NCBI GenBank assembly: GCA_026018925.1
Contig: JAKSZU010000006.1
Location: 192,335,449-192,399,448, forward strand
Length of the DNA stretch: 64,000 bases
From: Tupaia tana
Taxonomy: Eukaryota > Chordata > Mammalia > Scandentia > Tupaiidae
Reading direction: 5' to 3'
Part shown: positions 23,401-34,776 of the stretch, piece by piece
Layout of the letters: each line of letters starts with the position of its first letter
Numbering within the stretch: the first letter of the stretch is position 1
Made by a program: the position numbers and the translations under genes
Notes under the pieces: model-generated
What the model was told of the DNA's origin: nothing
The model's database searches: none
Seen by the model: only the letters and a program-made list of their open reading frames with translations

Positions 23401-23533
23401 CAACAGTACAGTTTATATTAAGGTAACTGCCATCAATTCTTTTTCAGTTTCTCCTTTCACTCACTCTTAGAGTGTAATGGGGCTATAATTTCTGAAGCCT
23501 TTACAGTTTCTGTTTCCATACTATTGATTACAG

Positions 23534-23792
23534 GGGGACAGGAGACGGCATAGCGGTTATGTTGCTGGTCTCCCACATGGCCTACTACAGTTTGAGTCCT
23601 GGACCCAGAGGCTTAAAACTCATTCTGGCATATGAGTATGTGTGCCCAAGATCCCAGAAGGAAAATGAAGAACAAATTATGGCACAGCCATCCCTCCTGG
23701 GGGATGATTTTTCACTTTCCCTATCATTGTCTCTGTCTCTCTTGCCAGTGCATGTGCCCTAAGGTAAAAATATCTAAAAAGAAAAAAAAAAG
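23534..23792 (+). mobile_element. Family A-like SINE, older
   Basis: The head reads gggggacaggagacggcat and gcggttatgttgctgg, with B box agtttgagtcctgg. The body has ccatccctcctgggggatg and a poly-A tail at 23778-23792. Confidence 0.86.
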
Positions 23793-23867
23793 AATGCATA
23801 CAACTTATTTCTCAAGAGAAAATACAAGTAATAAAGTCATAGAGCAATTTAAATCCACATTTTTTTT

Positions 23868-24126
23868 TTTTTTAATTCACAGGGGGGACGGGGAGGAATT
23901 CACCAGAGGGTGCATCATTCTCCAGAGAAAAACCCAGGGGGAGAGGGAGAAAACACCCCTCAATGAGGCAAGGTCACACCACAATCCTTTCAGCATTTCT
24001 CTATCTTGTCAGGACTTTGGGCACCCACACACAGGGCCCAGTATGCTTTTCAAGCACTGGGGCCAGGATTCAAAACACATGGTCAGCCTCATGGTACCTA
24101 ACTCCCCTAACCATTAGGCCATGAAC
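23868..24126 (-). mobile_element. Old tRNA-derived SINE, minus strand
   Basis: A poly-T run at the left is followed by a GC-rich body (agaaaaacccaggg, acaccacaatcctttc) and a reversed head with ggccaggattcaaaac and aaccattaggccatg. It resembles family A in layout but is strongly diverged. Confidence 0.7.
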
Positions 24127-24195
24127 TACTTCTAAGTCCATGATTTTAAAATAAATATTTTTAAAAAGAAACATAAGCATTAAAAGTGAAAGTAC

Positions 24196-24248
24196 TGGGC
24201 CAGCCTGTAGCACAGTAGTTAAGTGCTGTGCCTAGAAAACTGGATCCC
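24196..24248 (+). mobile_element. Old SINE, left part of a nested pair
   Basis: The head (gggccagcctgtagcacag, gttaagtgctgtg) runs to the target duplication agaaaactggatccc at 24234-24248. The rest of this SINE lies at 24441-24637. Confidence 0.75.
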
Positions 24249-24425
24249 TCGGGACAGTAGGTGGCATGGTGGTTAAGGGTGCTGGACTCCCACATGGTTG
24301 ACCACGGTTCAGGTCCCGGACCTCATGGCTTGTGTTCTCATTCTCTCTCTCTCTCTCTCTCTATGGTCAAATGAAAAAATAAATCAATAAAGAGAAATTA
24401 AAATAATTATTAAAAAAAAAAGAAA
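24249..24425 (+). mobile_element. Family C short SINE inserted in an older SINE
   Basis: The head is gggacagtaggtggcatgg and gtggttaagggtgctgg, with B box acggttcaggtcccgg. A CTCTCTCT tract follows directly, then an AATAAATC-type tail. The copy is flanked by a 15-bp duplication with one mismatch (24234-24248 and 24426-24440), so it landed inside the older SINE. Confidence 0.9.
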
Positions 24426-24440
24426 AGAAAACTGTATCCC

Positions 24441-24637
24441 ACATAACCAATTGAAGTTTGAATCTCAGCCCAACAGCTTGAAAATCATTCTGGTGTACAT
24501 GCATGGGTACTCCCAAATCCCTATGGGATGGAGAAATGGAGAAGAAACTATGTGTTCACAGCCCATGGGGAGGTGTTTTCTTTCTCTCCCCCCCCCCCCC
24601 CCGTCTCTCTAGCATGCAAACTCTCTGAAAATTAAAA
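24441..24637 (+). mobile_element. Old SINE, right part of a nested pair
   Basis: It resumes with acataaccaattgaag, a decayed B box gtttgaatctcag and ggtgtacatgcatgggtac. A C-run of about 17 at 24587-24602 lies in the pyrimidine tract. Confidence 0.75.
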
Positions 24638-24639
24638 AA

Positions 24640-26280
24640 AAATGTGAAACTACTAAAACTACACACAGCTAATATCTCTATTAACATACAGAGCAGCTTA
24701 ACTGTATATTTCCAGCTTCAAATTTTTTTTTTTTTTTTGGTGGAGAACATTTAGTTTTCCTTATGTAACTCAAAAGAATCCACAATAGTTGTGTGTTCTT
24801 TATCTGTTTTACTGCAGGGGGACTCATTGTCCCCTAAAGAGACATTCAAACTTCAAATTCTTGAAATTATCTTCCATTTTAAAAGATAGTTATACATATT
24901 TTATTATGACTGTTTCTTAAGCATAATAAGATACAGATTCAATTAAGTACTGAAAGCAAATATATAAAATGAATCCCAGAGCCAGGCTTTCTAAGCAAAG
25001 ATGAGAAGAGGACAGTGAAGTTCAAGAATATCAAAAAAAAAAAAAGGGGGGGGGGGGCGGGGAGAAGAATCAAAAAGTTGTGAGTAGAAATTCAATCATT
25101 TGTGTCAAAACAGCAATTCAGCTGCTAAAGGCCTGGAGAATACAAATGGAACTGGTATGCTAGAACACAAGGGATGCCTTTAATCAGAAGAAACTGATTA
25201 GATAGAACAGGATCCTTCTTACAGGCAACTTAGGTATCATGGCCAGAGAGAAAATAACAGATTTAGTGTGATGTTTTGTTACCCGAAGTTTTGACTGGTT
25301 TCAGATCCATACATGAAATTTAACCCGTGGGCAAAATTTGTGCAATGTGGCAAGAATCCAGAAAGATCAAGAAACTGATATGTCTTCTAATGTTAATATT
25401 CTGATTTAAAGTCAAAGTCCTCTACGTATTTTCAAAGGCTTCTACAACATATTCTAAGTTCAAAATTTTTTTTATATTAGCCTTAATAAGTACTATTAAA
25501 ATTCATCTTCTAAATCACATTCTTACATTAAAACAGGCTCTTATTAGATTTATAATTCTTACTTAAGGTCATGACATTAGTTTCTATACTTCCTTGCTCT
25601 AGGAGTACTATAAATGCAATTTTCTTGGATAAATCAAGCTGTGTAACTCAGGCAGAATGTTTCACTATAGCCCAGGGTAGAAATGTAAGTTCTTTCATAG
25701 CAGTCAACCTAATTATCTTTTATTTTTATTCTTGCCATCAAAAGGGCACAGTCATACCTTTAAAAAGAGCTTATTAAAATAGACTTCTTACATTTACATA
25801 TTGCAGTAATATTGTACATTCTGTGAAAAAGCCAACAATGTTACTGTAGCTGCTGTTAAAATTATTAACTTCTTTCATAAGCAAAACTGTCAAAAATATT
25901 TCATTTAGGATGAAAAGCTTTGACCCCAATGTCTCCTAGGCATCTTCATTTTCTGGCAACGAACATTGGTGTTTCAGTCAGTCAAAAAATACTTACTGAC
26001 CACCCTCAGGTCACATTCACCCATGTAAAAGAGCAGAAAAGAGGACATAAATAAATAGAATTTAAGATAACTTTCAAATCTCATTAAATCAAAAGCTTTA
26101 GCAAATTTTCCTAATAAAATATTGGATAGATTTGAATTTTTTATTTTCTCCACTCCCAGGATATTCTAAAGATAGGTGACCTGATATGGAAAATAGTATG
26201 TGGAGTATGATAAAAATAATGCACTATTATCTAGAAAATTAGCCTATTTTCAGTATTTAGGATAAGACAAAATATGAAAG
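24640..26280. other. Unassigned intergenic sequence
   Basis: A poly-A/poly-G junction lies at 25034-25060. I see no gene or confident repeat. The 68-residue frame at 25571-25777 has no motif. Confidence 0.45.
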
Positions 26281-26402
26281 GTATTCAAAAAGTTTATTTA
26301 AAAATGTTCAATATAAAAAACAACTATGCATGAATTTCAAAATTGTTTGCACCAAAGTAAATTCATACTTTAATTCCACTGGCATGAACTTTTTGAAGTC
26401 CC
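26281..26402 (+). mobile_element. MITE with ATTCAAAAAGTTTATT / GAACTTTTTGAAG ends
   Basis: The left end is attcaaaaagtttattt and the right end catgaactttttgaag, an imperfect inverted pair. Internal blocks are actatgcatgaatttc and tttgcaccaaagtaaattc. It is the clearest of four copies in the window. Confidence 0.8.
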
Positions 26403-26648
26403 TTCATATACACAAAAGGGAAATAGAGTAATAACATTATTTACTTACTGTTAAAATGTAATAATTCACATATAAATCAGATCAGAGACCAAAAAAGTTT
26501 TTCTTGTAAAAAACAACACCTAATATTATCTATACCAGAATAAATACCTAAATATAACTAAGGAAATAATATGTCAATCAAAATAAGAAGGTAATAAGCA
26601 TCTGGTCAACCTTGAAATTATGAAAAAAAAATTAAAAAGTCACTAGAA

Positions 26649-26829
26649 GGGGTCAGCAGATGGCATAATGATTAAGTTGCTGGACTCCCATGTAGTCAAA
26701 CAAGGTTCAAATCCCACACCTGGTGGCTTGAAACTCATGATGGGTGGATGTGTGTGTGCCCAAAATCCTGAGAGGAGAATGGAGGAGAAGGGATTGCAGT
26801 GTGGCCATCCCCCCGGGGGGTGATTTCTA

Positions 26830-26872
<43 letters not shown>

Positions 26873-26915
26873 CAAACACACATGCCCTATAGCAAAAATA
26901 TCTCTTGAAAAAAAT
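26649..26915 (+). mobile_element. Family A-like SINE
   Basis: The head is ggtcagcagatggcataatg with B box aggttcaaatccc. The body carries ccatccccccggggggtg, and the pyrimidine tract has expanded to about (CT)18. Short matching flanks (gtcactaga / gtcactaca) suggest the target duplication. Confidence 0.9.
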
Positions 26916-26919
26916 GAAA

Positions 26920-27621
26920 GAAAAAAACAAAAAAATGTCACTACAGAAACATTATCTCTGTTCTCAATACTATAGCCTGATTGGGGAAAATTAAACAACA
27001 ATGCTTAAGTATAATGTCTTTATGGTACCAGCCCAAGCTCAATGTTATTGAACACATGGTACCATTTCTGGCTTCCCCTCTCGTTTTTACTATGCAGTCC
27101 ATTATATATTTGGCATATGTATGGTAGACCTGCACATTTGAACACTCAGTCTTAATTTAAGAGATTTCTAACATTGAGTCATGGCTATCAATAATAAAAG
27201 TCAAAATTCAGGTACCCAGACTTCTTGCTTCTGCTCTGATTTGTAAAATCCTCAGAAGTCATCACTGCATTTCCCACAAAAAGAAAAAAAGAAAAATGAA
27301 AATCATGATTTTTCTTGGAATATTAGAAAATGGATGCTAGAGGAAACTAAAATCCCCAAATCTGTAGAGAGAAGCAAAATCAAAGAGACACAACCAAGAT
27401 CTGTTAATATGAAGCAGAAGTCCCTGGAACCATCAACAAGTAAGATTTACAGGTGATATTAATGAACTGCTAGAGACTGAGTACAGACTACCCTGAATGA
27501 GAATCCCTTATAATCTGAGGGTTAGGGGAGGCTCCACATTCATGGGTTTTACCCCCAGGAAGTCCACTTGGAATATCTTATTCCAGATCTGGCAGTGCAA
27601 AGTATATCCAACTTTTCTCCC
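26920..27621. other. Unassigned intergenic sequence
   Basis: No gene or recognisable repeat. Confidence 0.45.
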
Positions 27622-30275
27622 TAACAAAATTCTTTTTTTATATTTCATTATTATTATTTTTAATTACATTTAATCACATAATATCTTTACAGTGTGCAAC
27701 ATTTATTTTTCCAGCACAATATGATTACCATGTATATCAGTCAAGACAAAGACATTACTATACACAACAGCAGCAAATAGCTTTCCATTTCTTTGTCATT
27801 AAGCATACTTTATTTCTTTTTCTTCCCCTCTTCCCCTCCCTTCCTCCCTCCCTCCATTACCCATCTCTGTATTACCCCTATCCTTACTATCTCTAGTATC
27901 TACCATTGCCCTCCCTGCTACTATACCTTCTATACTTTCAGTTTCTGCCATAGAGTACAGATAATCAGTATATATTGAGTAGGGACATACAAAGTCTGTC
28001 TTTCATTGTCTGACTTGCTTCACTTAGCATTAAGTCTTACATATTCATCCACTTTGTACCAAATGTCAGGGTTTCATTGTTTTCTATGGCTGAGTAGTAT
28101 CCCAAGAGTACATATGCCACATTTTTTTCAAGCCAATCATCTATTTTTGGGCATTTGGGTTGATCCCATATCATAGCAATTATAAATAATGCTGCAATAA
28201 ACATGGGAGTTCAAATGTTTTTCTGACTCAGAGTTTTTCTATCCTTTGGGTAAATACCTAAAAGTGGAGTTACTGGGTCATATGGTAGTTCTATTGGTAG
28301 GTTTTTAAGGAATCTCCTACCTTTCTCAAAGTAGTTGTACTAATTTACATTCACACCAATAGTGTAGGAAAGTTTCCTTTTCACCACAGCCTCACCAGCA
28401 CTTATCATTATTTATTTTCTTAATTTTAGTCATTCTGACTGGGGTTAAGTGGCATTTCATTTTGGTTTTGATTTGAATTCCCCTTATGATAAGAGATATT
28501 AAGCATGTTTTCATATGTCTCCTTCAGACAATTATCTGTTCAGCTCATTTTCTCATGTTTTAATTGAATTTGATTTTATTTTTTGTGTGTTTGTTTTTGT
28601 GGGTAAGCTGCTTGAGTTCTGTGTATATTCTGGTTATCAGTCCCTTATAAGAGGTATAATTTTCAAATGTACTCCCTCACTCTATGGTGTCTTCTCACTC
28701 TACTTACTGTTTCTTTGTCTGTGTAGAAGTTTCTCACCCTCATATAGTCCCTTTGTCTATTTTGGGGACTACTGCCTGTTCTTTGGAGGTCTTATTTAAG
28801 AAGTCTTTGCCTACTCCAAGGACTCCAAGAGTTTTTCCTGTCTTTTCCACCATTATTTTTATAGTTTGAGAGATTATGTTTATTTCCTTAATCCATTTTG
28901 ATTTAATTTTTATTAGTGGTGAGAGACCCGATTTAGTTTCATTCTTCTGCAGGTGGATATCCAGTTCTTCCAGCACCATATGCCATAGAGATTTTCTTTT
29001 TCACACTGGATTGTATTGTTCCCTTTATCAAGGATCAGTTGGCTGTATGTTTTGGGTTTTTTTGGGGGGAGGAGTTCTCAATTCTGTTCCATTGGTCTAC
29101 CAATCTGTTTTTGTGCCAATACCATGCTGTTTTAATTAACACGCTTTGTAATATATTTTGAGGTTGAGAAGTGAGATGTCTCCTACTTTATTCCTCTTGC
29201 ACAGTATTGCTTTGGCAATGTGGGGCCTTTTATGCTTCCAGACTAAATTTATGATCATTTTTTCTATTTCTGTGAGGAATATCTCTGGTAGTTTGATTGG
29301 GATTGCATTGAATTTATAGATTAATTTGGATAGGATTGCCATCTTGATTATATTAATTCTTCCAATCCAGAAACATGGGATATTTTCCACTTTTTTGGTA
29401 TCATTTTTAATTTCTTTTTCTAGTGTTTCATAGTTTTCCTTATGGAGATCTTTGATGTTTTGGGGGAAGGCTTACTCTTATATATCTTACTGGTTTTGTG
29501 ATTAGTATAAATGAGATTTATTTCTTCAATTCTCAGTTTGTCCATTGTTGGTGCATAAAAATGCTATAGATTTTTGTACGTTGATTGTGTATCCTGCCAC
29601 TTTACTCTATTTCTTTATCACTTCCAGGAGTTTTTTTGTGGATTTTTTGGGCTTTTTATGTATAGCATTATATCATCTGCAAATAAAGATAATTTAATTC
29701 TTTTTTTCTTTGACTCTTTTGCCTAATTATATTGTCTAGACTTCCAGTACTATTTTTAAAAGGAGAGGAGAAAGTGGATAGTCTTGTTTGTTACAATTTG
29801 TAGTGGAAAACCTTTCAGCTTTTCTCTGTTAAGTGTGATGTTAGCTATGGATTTTTCATAGATGGCTTTTATTGTGTTAAGGAATGTGCTTTCTATGCCA
29901 ATGTTTCTGAAAGTCTTAATCATGAATAGATGTCGTATTTTATGTTTTTTCTGCATCAATTTATATGACCATATAATTTTTGTTTCCTTTGTTAATGAGA
30001 TGCATTACATTTATTGTTTTGTGTATGTTGAACCATTCTTACATCTGTGAAATAAATCCTATTTGGTCCTGGCATATAATCTTTTTAATATGTTATTAGA
30101 TATATTTGCTAGTATCTTGTTGAGAATTTCTGCATCCCTATTCATCAGGGAAATGGGCCTGAAGTTTTCTTTTTTTGTCATGTCCTTGTCTGGTTTTGGA
30201 ATTAAGATGATGAAGGTTTCATAGAATGAATTTGAAAGGGTTCCTTCCTTTTGAATTTTTAGAAATACTTTAAGG

Positions 30276-30561
30276 TCAGGAACCAGCAGTTAGCATAATG
30301 GCTATGTCGCTGGACTCCCACATAGTCGACCGCGGTTCACGTCCCGGACCCGGTGGCTTAAAACTCTCGCCAGGCGCGTGTGTGTGCGTGCCCAAGATCC
30401 CGAGAGGAGAATGGAAGAGAAGGGATTGCGGCGTGGCCATCCCCCCTGGGGGTTGATTTCTCACTTTCTGTCTCTATGTCTCTCTCTGTCTGTCTGGCGA
30501 GCGCACGCGCCCTATAGCGAAAATTTCTCCAAAAAAAAAAAAAAAAGAAAAGAAAAAAGAA
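30276..30561 (+). mobile_element. Family A SINE (subfamily alpha) inside the LINE-1
   Basis: A complete copy with GGAACCAGCAGTTAGC, B box GGTTCACGTCC, GGCTTAAAACTC and an A-rich tail with added AAAG units. It is flanked by a perfect 15-bp duplication, agaaatactttaagg, at 30261-30275 and 30562-30576. It therefore inserted after the LINE-1. Confidence 0.97.
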
Positions 30562-31412
30562 AGAAATACTTTAAGGAGAATTGGGATTAGTTCTTCTTTA
30601 AAAATTTTGTAGAATTCAGAAGTAAAACCATGGGGACCTGGGCTCTTCCTTGTGGGAAGACTATTACTGATTCAATTTCAGTGTTTGTTATGGGTATATT
30701 CAGACTTTTTTTCTTCCTGATTCAATCTTGGTAAATTACGTGTGTCCAGAAATTTGTCCATCTCATCTAGATTTTCTTGTTTGTTGGCATATAGTCACTC
30801 ATAGTATTCTCTCATGATATTTTGTATTTCTGTTATATCCATGGTATAACACCCGTTTCCTTGCTGATTTGATATATCTAGTTCCTTTCTCTGTTCCGCT
30901 TAATAAATCTAGTTAAAGGTGCATCAATTTTGTTTATCTTCTCAATGAATCAGCTTTTGGTTTCATTTATTTTCTATGAAGTTTTTTTATTCTCTATTTC
31001 ACTTGTATCTGCTCAAACTTTTATTATATCTTTCCTCCTGGAATTTTTTGGGTTTTTTTCAGTTGTTGTTTTTCCAGTTCCCTGAATTATGTTGTTAGGT
31101 TCTTTATTTGCTGCCTTTCTGCTTTGTTTCTTGTGGATACTAAGTACTATGAATTTCCCTATTATATGCTTTTCTTGTCTCCCATAGGTTAAAAAAATAC
31201 GTGTTTATTCATTATCATTGGACTCTATGAAACTTTTTATTTCAATCTGAATTTTTTCTATAGTCATAACATCATTTAGGAGTAGGTTGTCTAGTTTCCA
31301 TGTGTTTGTGAAATTTTGAGGACTCTTTCTGTAGTTAATTTCAAGTTTGATTCCACTGTGGTCAGAAAAGATATTAGGTATAGTTCCTGTATCTTTGAAT
31401 TTGCAAAGGCTT

Positions 31413-31678
31413 TTTTAATTTTTTTGAGAAATTTTGTTGTTGTTGTTGTTATTGTGCTCGACAGAAAGACAGACAGAGACAGAAAGACAGAAAGCAGGAA
31501 ATCACCCCCCAAGGGGGGTGGCCACGCTTCAATCCCTTCTCCTCCATTATTCTCTCGGGATCTTGGGCATGCACGCACATGCGCCTGGCGTGAGTTTAAG
31601 CCACTGGGTCCAGGACTCAAACTGTGGTCAACTACATGGGAGTCCAGCGACACAGCCATTACACCAACTGCTGGTCCC
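31413..31678 (-). mobile_element. Family A SINE (subfamily beta) inside the LINE-1, minus strand
   Basis: The reversed body and head end in aactgctggtccc. The tail side is replaced by a (TTG)n expansion at 31436-31452, and the usual ctatagggcgcg block is missing. Short flanking matches (gcaaaggctt / gtaaaggctt) mark the insertion into LINE-1 sequence. The B-box side reads ggactcaaactg, the beta form. Confidence 0.9.
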
Positions 31679-32429
31679 TGTAAAGGCTTGTTTTGTGCCC
31701 TATTATGTGGTCCATCTTCAAAAATGTTCCACATGGTGGTGAAAAAAATGTATATTTTGTGGTAGTTGGGTGAAATATTCTATCGATGTCTCTCAAGTCC
31801 ATTTCATGTATGGTATCATTTAGATCTGGTATCTCTTTGTTTATTTTTTTGTTTAGATTATTTGTCCAGAGAAGTTGAGGGGTGTTGAGATCCCCTACAA
31901 TTATTGTGTTTTGGTTTATCTCTCCCTTGAAATCTGACAGTCTTTTTCTTTGGTATATTTAGGTGCTCCAGTTTTGGGTGCATAAATATTTACAAGTGTT
32001 ACATCTTCTTGATGAACAAGTCCTTTTATATAATGTCCTTCTTTCACTCTTCATACATCTTTCATCTTAAAGTCTATTTTGTCTGATATCAGTATCACCA
32101 CTCCAGCCTGTTTTGTTGTTGTTGTTGTTGTTTGTTTGTTTTGTTTTTCTTTTTCTTTTTTGTTTTTCGTTTGTATGGAATATCTTTTTCCAGCCCTTCA
32201 CTTTCAGTCTGTGTATGTCTTTATCAGTAAGGTGTGTTTCTTGTAAGTAGTATATAGATGGCTTCTGCTTCTGTATCCATTCAGCCAATCTGTGTCTTTT
32301 AATGGGAGAATTTAATCCATTAACATTCAATGTTATTATTGATATTTGCTGATTTATCCCTGTCATTTTGTTAGCCATTTTATCAGTTGCTTTTTGTTCT
32401 CTTATTTCTATTTGTGTCTCTGTAGTTAT

Positions 32430-33387
32430 CTTGATACAACAATCCCCTCAGTACTTCCTATAGAGCCGGTCAATTATTGGTGAATTCTTTCAGTTTTTGT
32501 TTATCTGAGAATACTTTTATCTGCTCTTCCCATTTGAAGGACAATCTTACAGGATATTTCTTGGTTGAAACTGTTTTTCTTTTAATGTTTTGAACACATC
32601 TTCCCATTCCTTCCTTGCTTGCATTGTTTCAGTTGAGAGGTATAATGTAGGCCTAATGGGATAGCCTTCATGAGTAACTTTATGTTTCTCCCTTGCCATT
32701 TTTAGAATATTGTCTTTGTCTTTCATTTTTACCAATATGGCTATGATGTGCAAGGGGGAGGATCTTTTTTGATTCATTTGGGATCTTTTTTATTTCTTGG
32801 CTCTGAATTTCTCCATATATCTCCATATTTGGAAAATTTTCAGATAGTATTTTATGAAAGACGTTTGCCATGTCTTTAGCAGATTCTTCACCTTCTGCAT
32901 ATGGATGATATGGCTATTTGGGCATTTCATGGTGTCTAGAATTTCCCATATGTTGTCCTCAATTTTTTTTCCTTCTTTTTGGTGATTTGGTCTATGCTGG
33001 AGACTTTGTCTTCGAGGTCAGAAATTCTTTCTTCTGCATGGCCCTATCAGCTGTTGATGCTTTCTAGGGAGATTTTAATTTCATATATTGTATTCTTTAT
33101 CTCTAGAAGTACTGTTTGACTCTTTTTTAGGGTGTCTATTTCTTTATAAAAATTCTCTTTCATGTCCTGAAATGATTTTCTCATTTCCTGGAACCCTCTT
33201 TTCTTCTGCATTTCATTGTATTTTTCACTATGAATATTTGGAATTCTTTTTCTGACATTTCTGTGTACGTCTCAGTGTTGTCCACTGTTGGTGAGGGGAT
33301 ACTACCCTCACCTGGCAAAGAGCTACCACCATATTTTTTTTTCATTTTTCTTTGAGATCTGTGCTGGTTTCTTGTCATTTGATTCAA
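32430..33387 (-). pseudogene. LINE-1 ORF1 remnant (RNA-binding chaperone)
   Basis: The start at 33387 gives MNQMTRNQHRSQRKMKKKY. Downstream, in broken frames, are a coiled-coil part with the typical ISDLEDK-like sequence, the RNA-recognition part (MEIYGEIQSQEIKKIPN) and the C-terminal domain. The latter reads HIIAILVKMKDKDNILKMA and STETMQARKEWEDVFKTLK, ending FQPRNIL. In intact elements this protein trimerises and binds LINE-1 RNA. Several stops split it here. Confidence 0.9.
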
Positions 33388-33570
33388 TATTCATTCTTTT
33401 TGTATTTATTGGAGTAGATTTTGTAGTATTAGTGGAGGAAATTTCACATTAGTTTCGGATGTGTACCTTTTGGAGGGCTGTTGTCTCCTAGGTCAGAGGA
33501 GTTGTGGATAATTTCAGGTGCTTGTTTCCTCCACCAAATGTTCAGTTCTTAATGAGGTGGTGGCAAGCCT

Positions 33571-33832
33571 AAAGGCCTCCCAGACGGGGCTCAATATAAC
33601 CAGCATGTGGATGGGGCAAGCCCAGGCTGCTGGGACAGTAAGCAATAGAGTCCAAAAGTTCCGAAATGGTTCCCAGGTCCCAAACATGGACCCATCCTAA
33701 AAGCCTGCCCAGACCAGGCTCAAGGCTCCTAGTGGGCAGGCAGGCAGGGTGAGCTCAACCTGCTGGGATGGTGGGTGATGGAGTCCAGAAGTTCTGAAGT
33801 GACTCCCAGACCCAGAACACAGACCTACCTGC
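33571..33832 (-). repeat. Two tandem 5' UTR units of the LINE-1
   Basis: Two related units of about 130 bp (33571-33698 and 33699-33832) follow each other. They share gcctcccagacggggctc / gcctgcccagaccaggctc, gctgctgggac / cctgctgggat, gagtccaaaagttccgaa / gagtccagaagttctgaa and ttcccaggtccc / ctcccagaccc. They are GC-richer than the rest of the LINE-1 and sit exactly at its 5' end. In rodents such monomers act as the L1 promoter; that role here is inference. Confidence 0.75.
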
Positions 33833-33865
33833 ATAACAAAGTTTTACCATCAAAGAGAAAAGACA

Positions 33866-34111
33866 GGGACCAGCAGGTGGCGTGGTGGTTAAGGCGCTGG
33901 ACACTCCCACATGGCCGACCAGGGTTCAAGTCCTGAATCTGGTGGCTTGCTTTCTCACTTCTTCTCTCTCTCATTCTCATCCTCTGTCTGTCTCTGCTCA
34001 AACTAAATAAATAAATAAATAAAATAATTATTTAAAAATATAAAAAAATAATTGGAATTATAATAATAATAATGATCAGGAAAAACAATGAAAAGATATT
34101 AAAAAAAAGAG
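33866..34111 (+). mobile_element. Family C short SINE
   Basis: The head is gggaccagcaggtggcgtgg with gtggttaaggcgctgg and B box agggttcaagtcctg. A CTTCTCTCTCTC tract follows, then a (AATA)n tail running into A/T-rich sequence. A perfect 12-bp duplication, agagaaaagaca, lies at 33854-33865 and 34112-34123. It inserted just outside the LINE-1 5' end. Confidence 0.93.
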
Positions 34112-34123
34112 AGAGAAAAGACA

Positions 34124-34403
34124 TTACCATATTCTTCTCAGTTCAAGAAAGGGTATTTTTCTCCCTTTTCACACATGTCCTTTTTGTCATACTTAAAGGG
34201 GGGAAACATAAAAACCCTAAAATTCACTTGTGAAATTTACAGGTTAGGAATATAGGACAACTAAAAGACTGAAATGAAATCTTAAAATTAGAGAGTGCTT
34301 CCTTTCCTTATTTTAATACCACACAAAGAGAGCTCTAATGTGATAATAGTGGATTTAAGTTTAAAATTTCTGCAAAATGCAAACTCTATGGAGGAGTCAT
34401 TAA
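34124..34403. other. Unassigned sequence
   Basis: AT-rich, with no gene or repeat that I can name. Confidence 0.4.
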
Positions 34404-34417
34404 GAAAGCCCAATATA

Positions 34418-34776
34418 GGGACTAGCAGTTGGCGTAATGGCTATGTCTCTGGACTCCCACATAGTAGACCAGTTCAAGTCCTGGACCCAGTGGCTTAAAC
34501 TCACGCCAGGCGCATAGGAATGCATGCTTAGGGACTAGCAGTTGGCGTAATGGCTATGTCTCTGGACTCCCACATAGTCGACCAGTTCAAGTCCTGGACC
34601 CAGTGGCTTAAACTCACGCCAGGCGCGTATGAATGCATGCTCAAGATCCCAAGAAGAGAATAGAAGAGAAGGGATTGCGGCATGGCCATCCATCCTGGCT
34701 GGTAATTTCTTGCCTCTATCTCTCTGTCTTTGTCTTTCTGGGGAGCACACAAACCCTATAGCAAAAAAAAAAAATG
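34418..34776 (+). mobile_element. Dimeric family A SINE (subfamily beta) with a single target duplication
   Basis: The first 113 bp of the SINE (34418-34530) are repeated immediately (34531-34643), and the second unit continues through the normal body to an A12 tail. The units differ at about five sites. A perfect 14-bp duplication, gaaagcccaatata, at 34404-34417 and 34777-34790 flanks the whole structure, so it behaves as one insertion. Confidence 0.95.

Larger units (their letters stand above)
27960..32378 (-). pseudogene. LINE-1 ORF2 remnant (endonuclease and reverse transcriptase)
   Basis: The start is placed at 32378, where MANKMTGINQQISIITL begins. It is followed by NVNGLNSPIKRHRLAEWI and YYLQETHL, the endonuclease N-terminus, including the catalytic-site Asn and Glu regions. 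Reverse transcriptase remnants include HLFMIKTFRNIGIES and IKAIYEKSIANITLNREKL (29756-29959). The C-terminal part has LEELDIHLQKNE (28740-28979). The last part carries the reversed EYYAAIKN-like block near 28090. The frame is broken by several stops or shifts and by two SINE insertions. Intact ORF2 nicks target DNA and copies LINE-1 RNA at the nick; this copy cannot. Confidence 0.9.
27632..33833 (-). mobile_element. Near full-length LINE-1 with two SINE insertions
   Basis: The element has a 5' UTR of tandem units (right end), ORF1, a short intergenic region, ORF2, 3' UTR and a T-rich 3' end at the left. A candidate target duplication, taacaaaatt / taacaaagtt, lies at 27622-27631 and 33834-33843. 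Two family A SINEs, with their own duplications, are inserted at 30276-30561 and about 31413-31678. Without them the L1 is about 5.65 kb. Both ORFs carry stops or shifts, so the copy is dead, yet both are still readable at protein level. I infer moderate age. Confidence 0.94.

Noticed and set aside
31291-31765. Overlapping frames of about 148 residues on both strands
   Set aside because: They are a SINE inserted in LINE-1 ORF2, not a gene.
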